Shown here: piece after piece, positions 11,194 through 20,378 of the stretch | How the letters are laid out: each line of letters starts with the position of its first letter | Numbering within the stretch: the stretch's first letter is position 1 | Source of the DNA: Chitinophaga pendula | Lineage (GTDB): Bacteria; Bacteroidota; Bacteroidia; Chitinophagales; Chitinophagaceae | Assembly (NCBI RefSeq): GCF_020386615.1 | Contig: NZ_CP077769.1 | Coordinates: forward strand, 5,332,001-5,396,000 | Length of the DNA stretch: 64,000 nucleotides | Direction of reading: 5' to 3' | Position numbers and translations under genes: made by a program | The notes under the pieces: model-generated | Seen by the model: the letters and a program-made list of their open reading frames with translations, nothing else | Told to the model about the DNA's origin: nothing | Databases searched by the model: none

Positions 11194-12780
11194 CTACAGC
11201 TTTAGTGTACTTTCTCCTTTCCATTGTTCGAGCTGTTTCCATATGTTGTCCCTGCGTTGTGTTGGTGGGATGACATTATTAACGGCGGCGGTGCCTAGTC
11301 GGTCCTGCAGTTGTTGTATATAGAGGCTGCGTGGTGTGACTGTTTTGTCTTTGTTTTCCCAGTAGCCATCGCCATTGAATTTTTTGGCGCTGTTGCCGAT
11401 GCCCCAGTTGCGGGCACCTTTGGGGCTATCTACCATGAGATCTTCTTTATAGGAGCAGCAGTTCCAGAAGAGTGTCTGTGCGCCTGACCAGCCATGGCCG
11501 GTGCCGCTGGCTTTGCGATTGCGTACGCGTATTTGTCCACCATATACATTATCGAACAGCAGGCCGGTGGCCCAGCGATGGTGAGGGCCGATATCGGCAT
11601 GTGTATCGGTGGCGTAGCAGTCCAGGAATACGTTAGGTCCTGGTACGCGGGAGGAAGTTACGAAATCGTGGCGGCCACCCTGAGTGTAGCAGCGCGTGAA
11701 GAGGTTGAAAGCGGCGCCCTGTCCGATGTTGAAGGAGTATTTACGGCCGCCGGTGGTGATGGACACGGGGGCGGTCATGGCACATTCTTCTACGGTGTTG
11801 TATACTGATTCGCCTTCGATGGATACGCAGGCATATCCGAAGTAGCGGGCGGTGACTTGTTTTACCCAGCAGTTCGTGGCTCTTTGCAGCATGACACCTT
11901 TCCAGGCGTGGTCTTCGGCGGTATCGCTGCTGTAGGTGGATTCCAGGCGGATCTGTTCTACGCCGCACTGTTGTATGCGGCCTACGGCGGTGGCTTTATA
12001 TACCTGTCCGCTACCGTAACGAGCCTGTAGTACATCCACCATGGGTACGTTGATGGTGAGGGTATTTCCTTTTATGGCGGTGATACGGCGTTCGAAGCGT
12101 ACGTGATAGTCGGCTGCCTTCCAGCCATACTGGGCCATCTGTAGGTCATCTATCCAGGTTTGGTTGGGGGTACGTTCTACTACTATATCGTCTCCGACGG
12201 AGAAGGCGGCGGCGTTGGCGACTTCTATCTGTACGGCGCCTACCGGTATATAAGGTGCGGTGATATTGACCACTGCGTTTTTATCGAACTGGTATCCCTT
12301 TCCCTCTCCGGTGATGATGATGAGTGTATGTTGTGCCTGTTGGGTGGCTTTAAGGACGGTACCATTGAGGGCTTGTCCCTCTCCTCTCAGTACGACACCA
12401 TCTTTACGGATATATAGCGGGCCACTTACTTCATAGGATCCTTTGCGTAGCAGTATGGCTCCCCTTTGGCCGGCGGCATTGGGTGTCAATGCGGATACGG
12501 CGTCGATGGCGGCCTGTATCTTTTCGCGGTTGTCGCCGGGGGAGGGCTGTAGTGTTTGTTTTACGGCGACGACGGGCAAGCGGACGCCTCCGCCTTTATA
12601 ACCAGCGAAAGAGAAGTCGGGTATGCGATTGACGGCATTGGATTCTCCTTCGTTGGCGTAGGTGTTGTATAGCAGTTTGCCATTATTACCTGCTTGTGCC
12701 AGTGGCTGTTGTGCTGTTGCGACGGCGGAGCACAGCAGGAGGTACAAAGCGGAGAGCGTCGTGTATTTACGAGTCATCAT
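11194..12780 (-). CDS. Secreted right-handed beta-helix protein, pectate lyase-like
   Basis: A 528-residue protein with a signal peptide (ALYLLLCSAVATAQQ). Residues about 80-150 match the start of pectate lyase-superfamily beta-helices: REKIQAAIDAVSAL, then ILLRKGSYEVSGPLYIRKDG and VVLRGEG. Repeated short strands follow, with conserved patches EDHAWKGVML, NTVEECAMTAP and GGRHDFVTSSRVPGP. The fold is used by lyases and hydrolases of uronate-rich polysaccharides, and by some epimerases. I cannot assign a reaction. Its place just after the SusCD-lipoprotein block suggests a first-cut or surface-associated enzyme for the glycan of this locus. His/Asp/Arg-rich segments such as HADIGPHHRW are candidate active-site residues. 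Confidence 0.7.
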   Translation of the reverse strand: MMTRKYTTLSALYLLLCSAVATAQQPLAQAGNNGKLLYNTYANEGESNAVNRIPDFSFAGYKGGGVRLPVVAVKQTLQPSPGDNREKIQAAIDAVSALTPNAAGQRGAILLRKGSYEVSGPLYIRKDGVVLRGEGQALNGTVLKATQQAQHTLIIITGEGKGYQFDKNAVVNITAPYIPVGAVQIEVANAAAFSVGDDIVVERTPNQTWIDDLQMAQYGWKAADYHVRFERRITAIKGNTLTINVPMVDVLQARYGSGQVYKATAVGRIQQCGVEQIRLESTYSSDTAEDHAWKGVMLQRATNCWVKQVTARYFGYACVSIEGESVYNTVEECAMTAPVSITTGGRKYSFNIGQGAAFNLFTRCYTQGGRHDFVTSSRVPGPNVFLDCYATDTHADIGPHHRWATGLLFDNVYGGQIRVRNRKASGTGHGWSGAQTLFWNCCSYKEDLMVDSPKGARNWGIGNSAKKFNGDGYWENKDKTVTPRSLYIQQLQDRLGTAAVNNVIPPTQRRDNIWKQLEQWKGESTLKL

Positions 12781-12788
12781 ATTATTTA

Positions 12789-13472
12789 TTATTTAACGCC
12801 ATATTCCACTACTCTGTCAACGACATGGATGGGCCCATTGGTGCTCAGGATATTGGAGGTACGTACTTCTGTAACGCGGGCGGTGCCGGGGAAGTCGTTG
12901 ATCCTGAATTTAGAGTTACGGTCGTTGACGGCGCGGAAGTAGATCAGGCTTTTAGGATTCAGCGGATCGGCTCCTTCGGGCAGTAAGGTCTTTGTTTCGA
13001 CGTTATTGCCCTGAACGTTGTTGAAGCTATATTCTCCCTGCGCTATCAAATATAACAGGAAGTTCTTTACCTGTTGTTTGGGATAGTCTTCCCATTTGGT
13101 GGCGGGTTTATTGTTGACAGGGTATCTACCGAAGTAACAATCTGTTGTTGGTTTGTTGTTGCTAATGCGGAGTATGGCATCGTTGTGTAAAAACAGGAAT
13201 GTCCTGCCTGTTTTTGCGTATTCGTTGGTATCGAGTTCTGCGTATTTGATGGCCTGCCACATGAGGTTGAAGATAGAGTCATTTTTCACTGGTCCGGTAG
13301 CACGTTCGCGCAGGTATTGCAAGGCAGGTTTGTAGATATGCGGATCGAGGGTGGAGGTATCGTGTTTGTCGTTCTTTTGTAGGTCGAGTCCGAAGATGGA
13401 GCATCCGGCGAAGATCATGGTGATGATGCATACGCCGGCGAGTTGGTATATATGTTTAGTGTTTGTGTTCAT
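12789..13472 (-). CDS. FAS1 (fasciclin)-like lipoprotein of the polysaccharide locus
   Basis: A 227-residue protein with a lipoprotein signal peptide ending at Cys (MIFAGC, about residue 24). The C-terminus carries the fasciclin signature TSNILSTNGPIHVVDRVVEY, preceded by FLFLHNDAILRI near residue 92, which matches the start of a FAS1 repeat. FAS1 lipoproteins occur next to SusCD pairs in Bacteroidota and are thought to act in glycan binding or protein contact at the cell surface. It is 11 bases after susD and 8 bases before the beta-helix gene. A binding role is inferred from position. Confidence 0.7.
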   Translation of the reverse strand: MNTNTKHIYQLAGVCIITMIFAGCSIFGLDLQKNDKHDTSTLDPHIYKPALQYLRERATGPVKNDSIFNLMWQAIKYAELDTNEYAKTGRTFLFLHNDAILRISNNKPTTDCYFGRYPVNNKPATKWEDYPKQQVKNFLLYLIAQGEYSFNNVQGNNVETKTLLPEGADPLNPKSLIYFRAVNDRNSKFRINDFPGTARVTEVRTSNILSTNGPIHVVDRVVEYGVK

Positions 13473-13483
13473 GGTCCTGGTTT

Positions 13484-14929
13484 TTACTCTGAGTAAGGTT
13501 TGTTTTGTACCAGTAAGGTGTTGTTGGTAAGTGCGCTTCTGGAGATGGGGAATAGCACTTTACGGATATCGCCGAATCCGACAGCTTCCATGCCTTGTTG
13601 TGACTGGCGGTAGCGGAGGATGGGGTCCATTACTTCTACTACGCGGTCGGTGCGGCGGAGGTCGAACCAGCGTTTACCTTCTGCGAAGAGTTCGAGCTGG
13701 CGTTCGTCGAGTATTACTTTTTCCACCTCTTTAGGGGAGTTGTAATCGGCGGCGTTGAGTTGTTTAGCGCGGGCTCTTCTTCTTACCTGGTTGACGAGGG
13801 CGATGGCGCCCCCTTTATCTCCTGTCATGTTAAGTGCTTCGGCGCGCATGAGCAGTACATCTGCGAAGCGATACATGGGCAGTTTAGCTTCGTTCTCGTT
13901 ATTGTTAGGATAGAGGACGTTACCATTGGGACCGTAGGCGTAGAATTTAGCGATCTGTGTAACGCGTTCGCCTCTTTCGGGAACGAGGGTATCGTAGGTG
14001 TATCCTCTGCGGATGTCGTTGGTATCTGCTTCGAAGCGGAGGAATACGGTGCTGTCGATGTGATAGTTGGAGGTGTTGCTACCGCTGCCGATCTTGGAGA
14101 TGCCATTGCCACCATCTTTGAGGGCGTTCCATTGCAAGCTCCAGATGTTTTCTTTGGGATAGGAAGCGGGTTCGACGAACATCTTTTTCCAGTTTTCGGT
14201 TGCTTCCAGTGCATATCGGTTGAGTGCCATCAGTTTGGTACTGTTTTCGAGTACTTTGGCGTAGTCTTTTTTCCAGAGGTATGCGTCGGTGAGCATGGCC
14301 AGGATGGCGCCGGAGTTGACGTACCATACGGGGCTGGTGATGCGTTTGTCGGACAGTTCGTATGCTTTGTTAAGATCGGGCAGGATGACATTATTCATTA
14401 CATCATCGGCGGTGGACTGAGCGATGCGCGGGTCCTGGTTGATATCTTCATAGGGGATTGTTCTGACAGGTACGTTGCCCCAGAGGCGTACGGCATAGAA
14501 GTACATGAGGCCTCTGATGGCGTATGCCTGTGCCAGGTAGTTATCCCGTTCGGTGGCTGGCAGCAATTCTATTGTCGGCAGGTATTTGATGGCCAGGTTG
14601 CAATAGGAGACGGTGCGATAGAGGGATGTCCAGTCGGCTACGCCCATTGTGGGATTGAGTCCATTGAGGGTGATATTGATTTGGTTTTCGCCGGTACCGC
14701 CCCAGGTGAAGTTGTCGGAGCGGGCATCTCCCCAGTCGGTGTAGTTGCCGCTGAGGGTTTTCTGTACGCCATCGTAGATGGCGGCGACGCCTAATTTTGC
14801 ATCATCGGGATTGCGCCAGAACTTCTCTGCCGGGAGGTCTGTGCGGGAGGGTTCGTCGAGGAACTTTTTACAAGCTACTGAGGAACATATGATGAGGAGT
14901 AGTAAGCTACCGTATATTTTACTTTTCAT
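13484..14929 (-). CDS. SusD/RagB-family glycan-binding outer membrane lipoprotein
   Basis: A 481-residue protein with a lipoprotein signal (LLLLIICSSVAC, Cys about residue 20) followed by KKFLDEPSRT, typical of SusD. TPR-like helices and the C-terminal RagB/SusD block are visible: MYRFADVLLMRAEALN, VNQVRRRAR and VILDERQLELFAEGKRWFDLRR. SusD caps the SusC pore on the cell surface and holds oligosaccharide for import. It starts 10 bases after susC, the standard arrangement. Confidence in the family is high; the ligand is unknown, though the neighbouring enzymes point to a fucosylated, galactose-containing glycan. Confidence 0.95.
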   Translation of the reverse strand: MKSKIYGSLLLLIICSSVACKKFLDEPSRTDLPAEKFWRNPDDAKLGVAAIYDGVQKTLSGNYTDWGDARSDNFTWGGTGENQINITLNGLNPTMGVADWTSLYRTVSYCNLAIKYLPTIELLPATERDNYLAQAYAIRGLMYFYAVRLWGNVPVRTIPYEDINQDPRIAQSTADDVMNNVILPDLNKAYELSDKRITSPVWYVNSGAILAMLTDAYLWKKDYAKVLENSTKLMALNRYALEATENWKKMFVEPASYPKENIWSLQWNALKDGGNGISKIGSGSNTSNYHIDSTVFLRFEADTNDIRRGYTYDTLVPERGERVTQIAKFYAYGPNGNVLYPNNNENEAKLPMYRFADVLLMRAEALNMTGDKGGAIALVNQVRRRARAKQLNAADYNSPKEVEKVILDERQLELFAEGKRWFDLRRTDRVVEVMDPILRYRQSQQGMEAVGFGDIRKVLFPISRSALTNNTLLVQNKPYSE

Positions 14930-14939
14930 AACGCTTCAT

Positions 14940-17900
14940 TTAGAAATTTACATTGATACCGAAACCCACTTCTTTTTTGCGCGGATAGCGACCTTCGTCT
15001 ACGCCCATACGTAATGGGGAGTTGAAGGCTATTTCCGGATCATAGCCGCGATAGTTGGACCAGTTGAGCAGGTTATTGCCATATACATAGACATTTACTG
15101 CCGGGAGGTTCCATCTTCTTCTCAGTTCGGGTGTGAGGGAGTATCCTACTTTTAGGTTACGGAGGCGGATAAAGGATGCATCTTCGAGGTAGAGGCTGGA
15201 CAGTTCGCGGGCGTTGTTAACGGCGGCTTTGTCTGGGCGTTGATAGACGGCATTGTCGCCCTCTTTTACCCAGCTGTTGTAGATGAAGTCGGGTTCTGGT
15301 GTTACGTTGTTGATAGCGGCAGCGTTTAGCTGTTGGCGTTGGCGGTTGTAGATCGTACCGCCCCAGCTGATGTATACATTGAACGACAAGGAGAAGTTTT
15401 TGTAGTTGAAAGAGTTGAATACGCCACCGGTCCATTTGGGTTGGGCGTTTCCTAATACGACGCGGTCGGCATCATCGATCACGCCATCTTTTACGGTGTT
15501 TTGCCAGATGACATCGCCGCCGGTGAATACGTCGCCATTGGAGGACAATGTTCTTACGTTACCGGTGTATTTAGCGCCGTTGAGGGTGTAGGCGCCGGTA
15601 GGTTTACCATCGGCACCGATCACGGGAGAGAGTCGTTGCCAGAGGCCATCATCGGTGTAGGCGTTGGAGGCTTTGTAGGAGTATATGCCCTCGTATTTAT
15701 AGCCATAGAAATCGCCCAGGCGGCCCCCCTCCCTGATTCTCCAGATCACTTCGGAGCCACCGCTACGTGCTACCAGCATGGTACTGGCGCCCAGCAGTTT
15801 TTTCACGGTGTTGTTATTGATGGAGAAGTTGAAGCCGAGGTTCCAGTCGAAGTCTTTGTTTTTGATCGGATATCCGCTTACGGCGATCTCGATCCCTCTA
15901 TTCTGGATGCTGCCGAAGTTGGCGTAACGTTCGGTGTATCCGGATTCGTTAGGCAGGAGGGCGCGGTAGAGCAGGTCGTTGGTGATCTTATTATAATAGT
16001 CTGCGGTGACGCTGAGGCGGCCATCGTAGAAGAGGAGGTCGAGGCCGAGGTTGAATTGTTTGAGGCTTTCCCATCCGACGGTGTTGTTGCCGAAGAGGGA
16101 TGCCGGTACTACGCCGGATATGTCGTTGTAGTAGTTGCTACCGAATACGTAGCGTTGGCGGCTGGCGTTGTTATCGATCTGGTCGTTGCCGGTGATACCG
16201 TAGCTGACGCGTACTTTGGCATCGTAGAGGACTTTTCGGGACCAGGCCATGAAGGATTCGTCGGACAGGCGCCATCCGGCGGATATGGACGGGAAGTAGC
16301 CCCATTTGTTGGCGGTACCGAACCTGGAGGAGCCATCTGCTCTTACGTTGAAGTTGAGCAAGTATTTGCTTTTGAAGTTATAGCTTAATCTACCGAATAC
16401 GGAAGCGGAGCTGTTCCTGGAGGCGTCGGTGTTGGTATTACGCAAGTTGAGTTCCTGGGCGGCGTTGAGGGTGTTGATCTCTTCGCTTACGTAGTATTGT
16501 CCTTCTATATTGGCTCCTCTCCTGCTGTCTCTGTCGGCACTGAATCCGAGTAGTGCGCCCAGGGTATGTTTTTTATTCAGTGTTTTTTCGTAGTTGAGAT
16601 ACGTCTGTATTTGCCAGTAGGTGCGGAAAGCGTTGTCTTCGCCTCCGGTGCTGACATCGTTGTTGTTGCTCAGCAGTTTTGGGGAGAATTCGAGGTGGTG
16701 TGCATAGTTAGCTACGAGGTTGACATCGGTGGTGAAAACGAGGCCATCGATGACTTTGTAGGCGATTCGATTGAAGAAGCTGGCGTTGTATACTTTATAG
16801 AAGTTCTTACGGAGCAAGGCTTCTGCGATTGGGTTTTTGCGGCCGCCGAGGTTACCGGCGAGGCTGCCATCGGGCAGGTATACGCGGAAGTTGGGCGGGC
16901 GTTGTAAGGCCTGGTTGAGGGTGTTTCCTTCGCTGATGCGGTTTTCATCGGAGTAGGAGAACTGTACCCGATTGCTGTATGTGAGGCGTTTGGACGCTTT
17001 ATAATCGAGGTTGAAGCGAGCGCGGAGGATATCGGCGAAGCTGTTGATGATGATCCCCTGGTCTTTGAGATATCCGACGCTGGCGTAGTAGTTCATGTTT
17101 TCGGATCCGCCGCCGAGGCTGAGGTCGACTTGCCGGCGGATGGCGGTACGGGTGAGCAGATCCTGGTAGTCGTTATCGGCGTTGGTGGACGGGTTGAGGG
17201 AGTCGGTGGGGGCTCCTGCCGGGTCTGTGCTGCCTTTCATTTTGGCCTCGTAGAGGCGGCGTTCGCGGGCGTTTGCCTGTGGCAGTTTGCGGGCGAGGGA
17301 GCTGAAGCTCTGGAGGTAGTTGAGATTGATGCGAGGTTTACCTGCCTTTCCTTTTTTGGTGGTGATGATGATCACCCCGTTGGCGGAGCGAGCACCGTAT
17401 ATGGCGGCGGAGGCAGCATCACGGAGTACTTCGATGGATTCGATATCCTGCGGGTTGATACCATCTATGTTAACACCTTGTACGCCATCGACTACATATA
17501 GGGGGTCGGCACCTCCTTCGAGGGTACCGATACCGCGGATGCGTACGGAGTTGCCAGCGCCAGGCCGGCCTGATTCCTGGGCGATCTGCATGCCGGGGAT
17601 CTGGCCCTGGAGGGCGTCGTATACATCGATAGCCTGGCGTTGCTGGATTTGTTGTGCGTTGACGGAGGAGATGGCCCCTGTGACATCCCGTTTTTTCTGG
17701 GAGCCATATCCTACCTGTACGACTACTTCCTGAAGCTGACGTTGGTCTTCCAGCATTTCTACATTGAGGGTGTTGTCGGTGGCTGTGATCTTGTGTTCCT
17801 GCGGCAGGAGGCCTACGGCAGAGAAGACGAGTGTTGCGTTGTTGGCGACATTCTTCAGGGCGTATTTACCATTTTGATCTGTGGTGGCTCCCTGGTTGGT

Positions 17901-18062
17901 TCCTTTCACCCGTACGGTTACTCCCGGATAGGGTTCGTTGCGAGGTGACAGTGTGACGATGCCGGATACGGTCTTTTGTTGGCCGTATGCGAATGTTATT
18001 CCCCCACTGACGAGTAGCAATGTAAGGGATAACCTCTTAAGGTGTAGAAGAAAATTAACCAT
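14940..18062 (-). CDS. SusC/RagA-family TonB-linked outer membrane transporter
   Basis: I chose the ATG at 18062, which places a good signal peptide (LKRLSLTLLLVSGGITFAYGQ) at the N-terminus; an in-frame start at 18146 would add 28 poorly conserved residues. The mature protein begins with a carboxypeptidase-regulatory-like beta domain (VSGIVTLSPRNEPYPGVTV). Then come a plug domain with the SusC signature SGRPGAGNSVRIRGIGT and YVVDGVQG, and a large beta-barrel ending in phenylalanine (INVNF). It imports oligosaccharides with TonB energy, partnered by the SusD that follows. It is the first gene of the eight-gene operon, so the upstream region should hold the main control elements. Confidence 0.95.
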   Translation of the reverse strand: MVNFLLHLKRLSLTLLLVSGGITFAYGQQKTVSGIVTLSPRNEPYPGVTVRVKGTNQGATTDQNGKYALKNVANNATLVFSAVGLLPQEHKITATDNTLNVEMLEDQRQLQEVVVQVGYGSQKKRDVTGAISSVNAQQIQQRQAIDVYDALQGQIPGMQIAQESGRPGAGNSVRIRGIGTLEGGADPLYVVDGVQGVNIDGINPQDIESIEVLRDAASAAIYGARSANGVIIITTKKGKAGKPRINLNYLQSFSSLARKLPQANARERRLYEAKMKGSTDPAGAPTDSLNPSTNADNDYQDLLTRTAIRRQVDLSLGGGSENMNYYASVGYLKDQGIIINSFADILRARFNLDYKASKRLTYSNRVQFSYSDENRISEGNTLNQALQRPPNFRVYLPDGSLAGNLGGRKNPIAEALLRKNFYKVYNASFFNRIAYKVIDGLVFTTDVNLVANYAHHLEFSPKLLSNNNDVSTGGEDNAFRTYWQIQTYLNYEKTLNKKHTLGALLGFSADRDSRRGANIEGQYYVSEEINTLNAAQELNLRNTNTDASRNSSASVFGRLSYNFKSKYLLNFNVRADGSSRFGTANKWGYFPSISAGWRLSDESFMAWSRKVLYDAKVRVSYGITGNDQIDNNASRQRYVFGSNYYNDISGVVPASLFGNNTVGWESLKQFNLGLDLLFYDGRLSVTADYYNKITNDLLYRALLPNESGYTERYANFGSIQNRGIEIAVSGYPIKNKDFDWNLGFNFSINNNTVKKLLGASTMLVARSGGSEVIWRIREGGRLGDFYGYKYEGIYSYKASNAYTDDGLWQRLSPVIGADGKPTGAYTLNGAKYTGNVRTLSSNGDVFTGGDVIWQNTVKDGVIDDADRVVLGNAQPKWTGGVFNSFNYKNFSLSFNVYISWGGTIYNRQRQQLNAAAINNVTPEPDFIYNSWVKEGDNAVYQRPDKAAVNNARELSSLYLEDASFIRLRNLKVGYSLTPELRRRWNLPAVNVYVYGNNLLNWSNYRGYDPEIAFNSPLRMGVDEGRYPRKKEVGFGINVNF

Positions 18063-18270
18063 AAGATATAAGGTTGATAACGTGAAAAAGTAAAAGTGCT
18101 CCGGAGTTGGGAGTGGTGGCATAAAGGCGTTTCTCCCTATCTCCATGATACAGGTGTTTTGGCTGATAAAAGATCCTGTTATTGGTTCTTACGTGGTTTG
18201 ATTAGTTCGCTGTCTATGTTTTAGTGTATCAGTTTTTTTGGTTAGCGAATGAGTGTTCCTGCCTGTAAAA

Positions 18271-18284
18271 TGCAAACGGTTGCA
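18271..18284. promoter_or_regulatory. LacI-type operator-like palindrome upstream of susC, site 1
   Basis: TGCAAACGGTTGCA is a near-perfect 14-bp palindrome centred on CG, 209 bases upstream of the chosen susC start. Its form (GCAA-N-CG-N-TTGC) is that of LacI/GalR-family operators. The flank TTGCATAA recurs in site 2. No LacI-family gene is in the window, so the regulator would be encoded elsewhere. Confidence 0.5.
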
Positions 18285-18374
18285 TAAAATACGCAACTTT
18301 CGGCGATTATTGTTCTGTCCCCCCTTAAGTCTTAATTGAAAAGTTAGTATTGGCCGAATAGTGTGCTAAAATAG

Positions 18375-18386
18375 GCAATCGATTGC
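18375..18386. promoter_or_regulatory. LacI-type operator-like palindrome upstream of susC, site 2
   Basis: GCAATCGATTGC is a perfect 12-bp palindrome, followed by ATAA as in site 1. The two centres are 102-103 bases apart, a distance compatible with DNA looping. The rest of 18063-18461 holds no gene and no promoter I could assign with confidence. Confidence 0.5.
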
Positions 18387-18461
18387 ATAATATTACATCA
18401 ATTTTCTCATATACGCATATAATTTGAGCAGAAGGGGATTTGGCGATAAAAAAGTGTGGGC

Positions 18462-18692
18462 GGAGAACTATAGGAGAGGTGGACGAAAGATATAGGAATG
18501 ATACAGGAGAACTATAGGAAAGGTGGACGAGAGATATAGGAATGATACAGGAGAACTATAGGAAAGGTGGACGAGAGATATAGAAATGATACAGGAGAAC
18601 TATAGGAAAGGTGGACGAGAGATATAGGAATGATACAGGAGAACTATAGGAAAGGTGGACGAGAGATATAGGAATGATACAGGAGAACTATA
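18462..18692. repeat. 44-bp tandem repeat, five full copies plus a fragment, with 22-bp inner period
   Basis: Copies begin at 18462, 18506, 18550, 18594 and 18638, and a truncated sixth at 18682 stops after GGAGAACTATA. Copies differ by only a few substitutions (copy 1 in two places, copy 3 in one). Each 44-bp unit contains TATAGGAA twice, exactly 22 bases apart, so the motif recurs about ten times at two-helical-turn spacing. The array lies between susC and the AraC gene and ends 62 bases before the AraC start. It has no spacers and no coding capacity that looks real. Confidence 0.95.
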
Positions 18693-18754
18693 TTAATATC
18701 GATGAGCCGGGGTCAACATTTGCGTACCTTTAGCGGATAATTATCGAGATTGGT

Positions 18755-19630
18755 ATGGCACGTAGCAAACAGCAGCAGAAAGTTACCTCTTACCAGATAT
18801 CAGCGATCACATCGCGGCCGGATCTTCCCTTTGATATCCACCGGGCGAGGGATATACCATCTGATGAGTCGCATTTATTAGATGCGCACCGGCATGAGTT
18901 TTATACGATCGCTTTGCCCAATCAGGGGTATAGCAATCACCTAGTTGATTTTCAACCTGTTAAATTACAAACTGGACAAGTACTGTGTATTACACCCGGC
19001 CAGGTGCACTTACCGCAATCTTTTGCGCATAGTGATGGTTTTATGCTTGCTTTCACGTCGGATTTTTTGTTGCCGGGTGTTCCCATATTTGTGGCGGGGG
19101 CGCCGCCGTTGTTACAGCCATCGCCGGAGATATTTACACGTTTGCTGGCGTTGGCGGCGGAGATGGAGCTGGAGTTGCTGCAGAAGGACAAAAATTACCT
19201 GACGGTGTTACGACATTTACTGGCGACTATGTTAACGTTATTGGACCGTAGTGTTGCGGCTGTTGATGAGCCCTCGTTGTCGAGGCCGGCGGCGTTATTG
19301 CAGCAATATCGTTTGTTGGTGGAGGCGCATTTCCTGGAATGGACGAGTACGCAGCAGTATGCGCAGCAGCTGCATGTATCGAGGGGGCATCTGAATGACA
19401 TTGTGAAGCAGCATAGTGGTCAGACGGCATCTGCGTTGCTGGCGGAGCGGCGGTTGCTGGAGGCTAAGCGGTTATTACTTTACCAGGAGCAGCAGATCAA
19501 AGAGATTGCTTACCATTTGGGATTCAACGAATTATCTTATTTCAACCGCTTTTTCCGGATGCATACGGGGATGACACCGCAGGCGTTCCGGGTACAAGCC
19601 CGTGAATTGTACAATCATTCCCCTCAATAG
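18755..19630 (+). CDS. AraC-family transcriptional regulator
   Basis: A 291-residue protein. The N-terminal half is a cupin-like ligand-sensing domain (LDAHRHEFYTIALPNQGYSNHL, then CITPGQVHLP). The C-terminal third is a double helix-turn-helix: QYAQQLHVSRGHLNDIVKQHSG, then IKEIAYHLGFNELSYFNRFFRMHTGMTPQAFR. Such proteins activate nearby genes on binding a small molecule. The following siderophore-interacting gene is co-oriented 67 bases downstream, so it is the most likely target. The divergent susC operon is also possible. The 44-bp repeat array lies directly upstream and may affect its expression. Confidence 0.9.
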   Translation: MARSKQQQKVTSYQISAITSRPDLPFDIHRARDIPSDESHLLDAHRHEFYTIALPNQGYSNHLVDFQPVKLQTGQVLCITPGQVHLPQSFAHSDGFMLAFTSDFLLPGVPIFVAGAPPLLQPSPEIFTRLLALAAEMELELLQKDKNYLTVLRHLLATMLTLLDRSVAAVDEPSLSRPAALLQQYRLLVEAHFLEWTSTQQYAQQLHVSRGHLNDIVKQHSGQTASALLAERRLLEAKRLLLYQEQQIKEIAYHLGFNELSYFNRFFRMHTGMTPQAFRVQARELYNHSPQ

Positions 19631-19697
19631 TGCACCATATTCGGGGTGGTCTGTCGGTAGTTTTGCGCAATAATTATTCATCAAATACTTATTGCAT

Positions 19698-20378
19698 ATG
19701 CCCGCTATTAAAGACAGGGCTGCCGCTTTCCTTATGTCGCGCATAGGTGCGCATGCCGGGATCACAGCCATTAGCCATATTACACCATCCTTAATCGCTA
19801 TATCTGCACATTTACCTCAGTTGAAAGGACGTTGGGCCAGTACCCAGCATCTTAAATGTATGGTGGCACCTTATACTTTTCGTGATTATACCCTTGCCCG
19901 CTGGGATGAGCAGAGGCAGACGGGAACTTTGCTGATAGATGTCAGCCATGATGGTGCGGGGAGTGACTATATTCGTCGTTTGCAGGTAGGCGACATACTT
20001 TATTATGCGGGGCCTGGGGGTGGTATGCATCAGCCCGGCACATCTCCGCAGCTGGTATGTATCGGGGATATGAGTGCTATTGGTCATTTTATGTCGCTGT
20101 ACCTGCGGAAGGATGTGCAGCAGGAGTTCCATTGTATCATTCACAGTGAGGATGCCTTCTTGCCGTCATCGTTGTGGGGGATGGAGCTGGACCGGTTTTC
20201 TTACCAGCGGGATTCGCTGGCCAGTGTGCGGATGCAGCTGCAGGCGGCGGGTGTTGACATGCCTTATACGACTTATTTTGTGGCCGGGCGGAATAGCCTG
20301 GTGAAGGATGTACGTGTAGCCTTAAAAGATATGCGGGTGAGTGGCAGCCAGATCAAGAGTGCTGGTTTCTGGCGATAA
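19698..20378 (+). CDS. Siderophore-interacting (FAD-binding) protein
   Basis: A 226-residue protein from the ATG at 19698 (a TTG two codons earlier is possible). It resembles the siderophore-interacting family, flavin reductases that release iron from imported ferric siderophores by reduction in the cytosol. The N-terminal half is the FAD-binding barrel (YTFRDYTLARWDEQRQTGTL, then GPGGGMHQPG). The C-terminal half is the SIP domain (LVCIGDMSAIGHFMSLYLR), ending in KSAGFWR, reminiscent of the family's Y-W ending. It is somewhat short, and the classical FAD motif RxYTxR is altered to APYTFRDYTLA. It follows the AraC gene and is probably controlled by it. Confidence 0.75.
   Translation: MPAIKDRAAAFLMSRIGAHAGITAISHITPSLIAISAHLPQLKGRWASTQHLKCMVAPYTFRDYTLARWDEQRQTGTLLIDVSHDGAGSDYIRRLQVGDILYYAGPGGGMHQPGTSPQLVCIGDMSAIGHFMSLYLRKDVQQEFHCIIHSEDAFLPSSLWGMELDRFSYQRDSLASVRMQLQAAGVDMPYTTYFVAGRNSLVKDVRVALKDMRVSGSQIKSAGFWR

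Noticed and set aside
1381-17948. Many long open frames on the plus strand opposite the polysaccharide operon (for example 13760-14794 and 5110-6201)
   Set aside because: They mirror well-supported minus-strand genes, have biased composition and no recognisable domains; they are antisense shadows.
18462-18692. Tandem 44-bp repeats as a CRISPR array
   Set aside because: Units follow each other directly with no unique spacers, and no cas genes are near.
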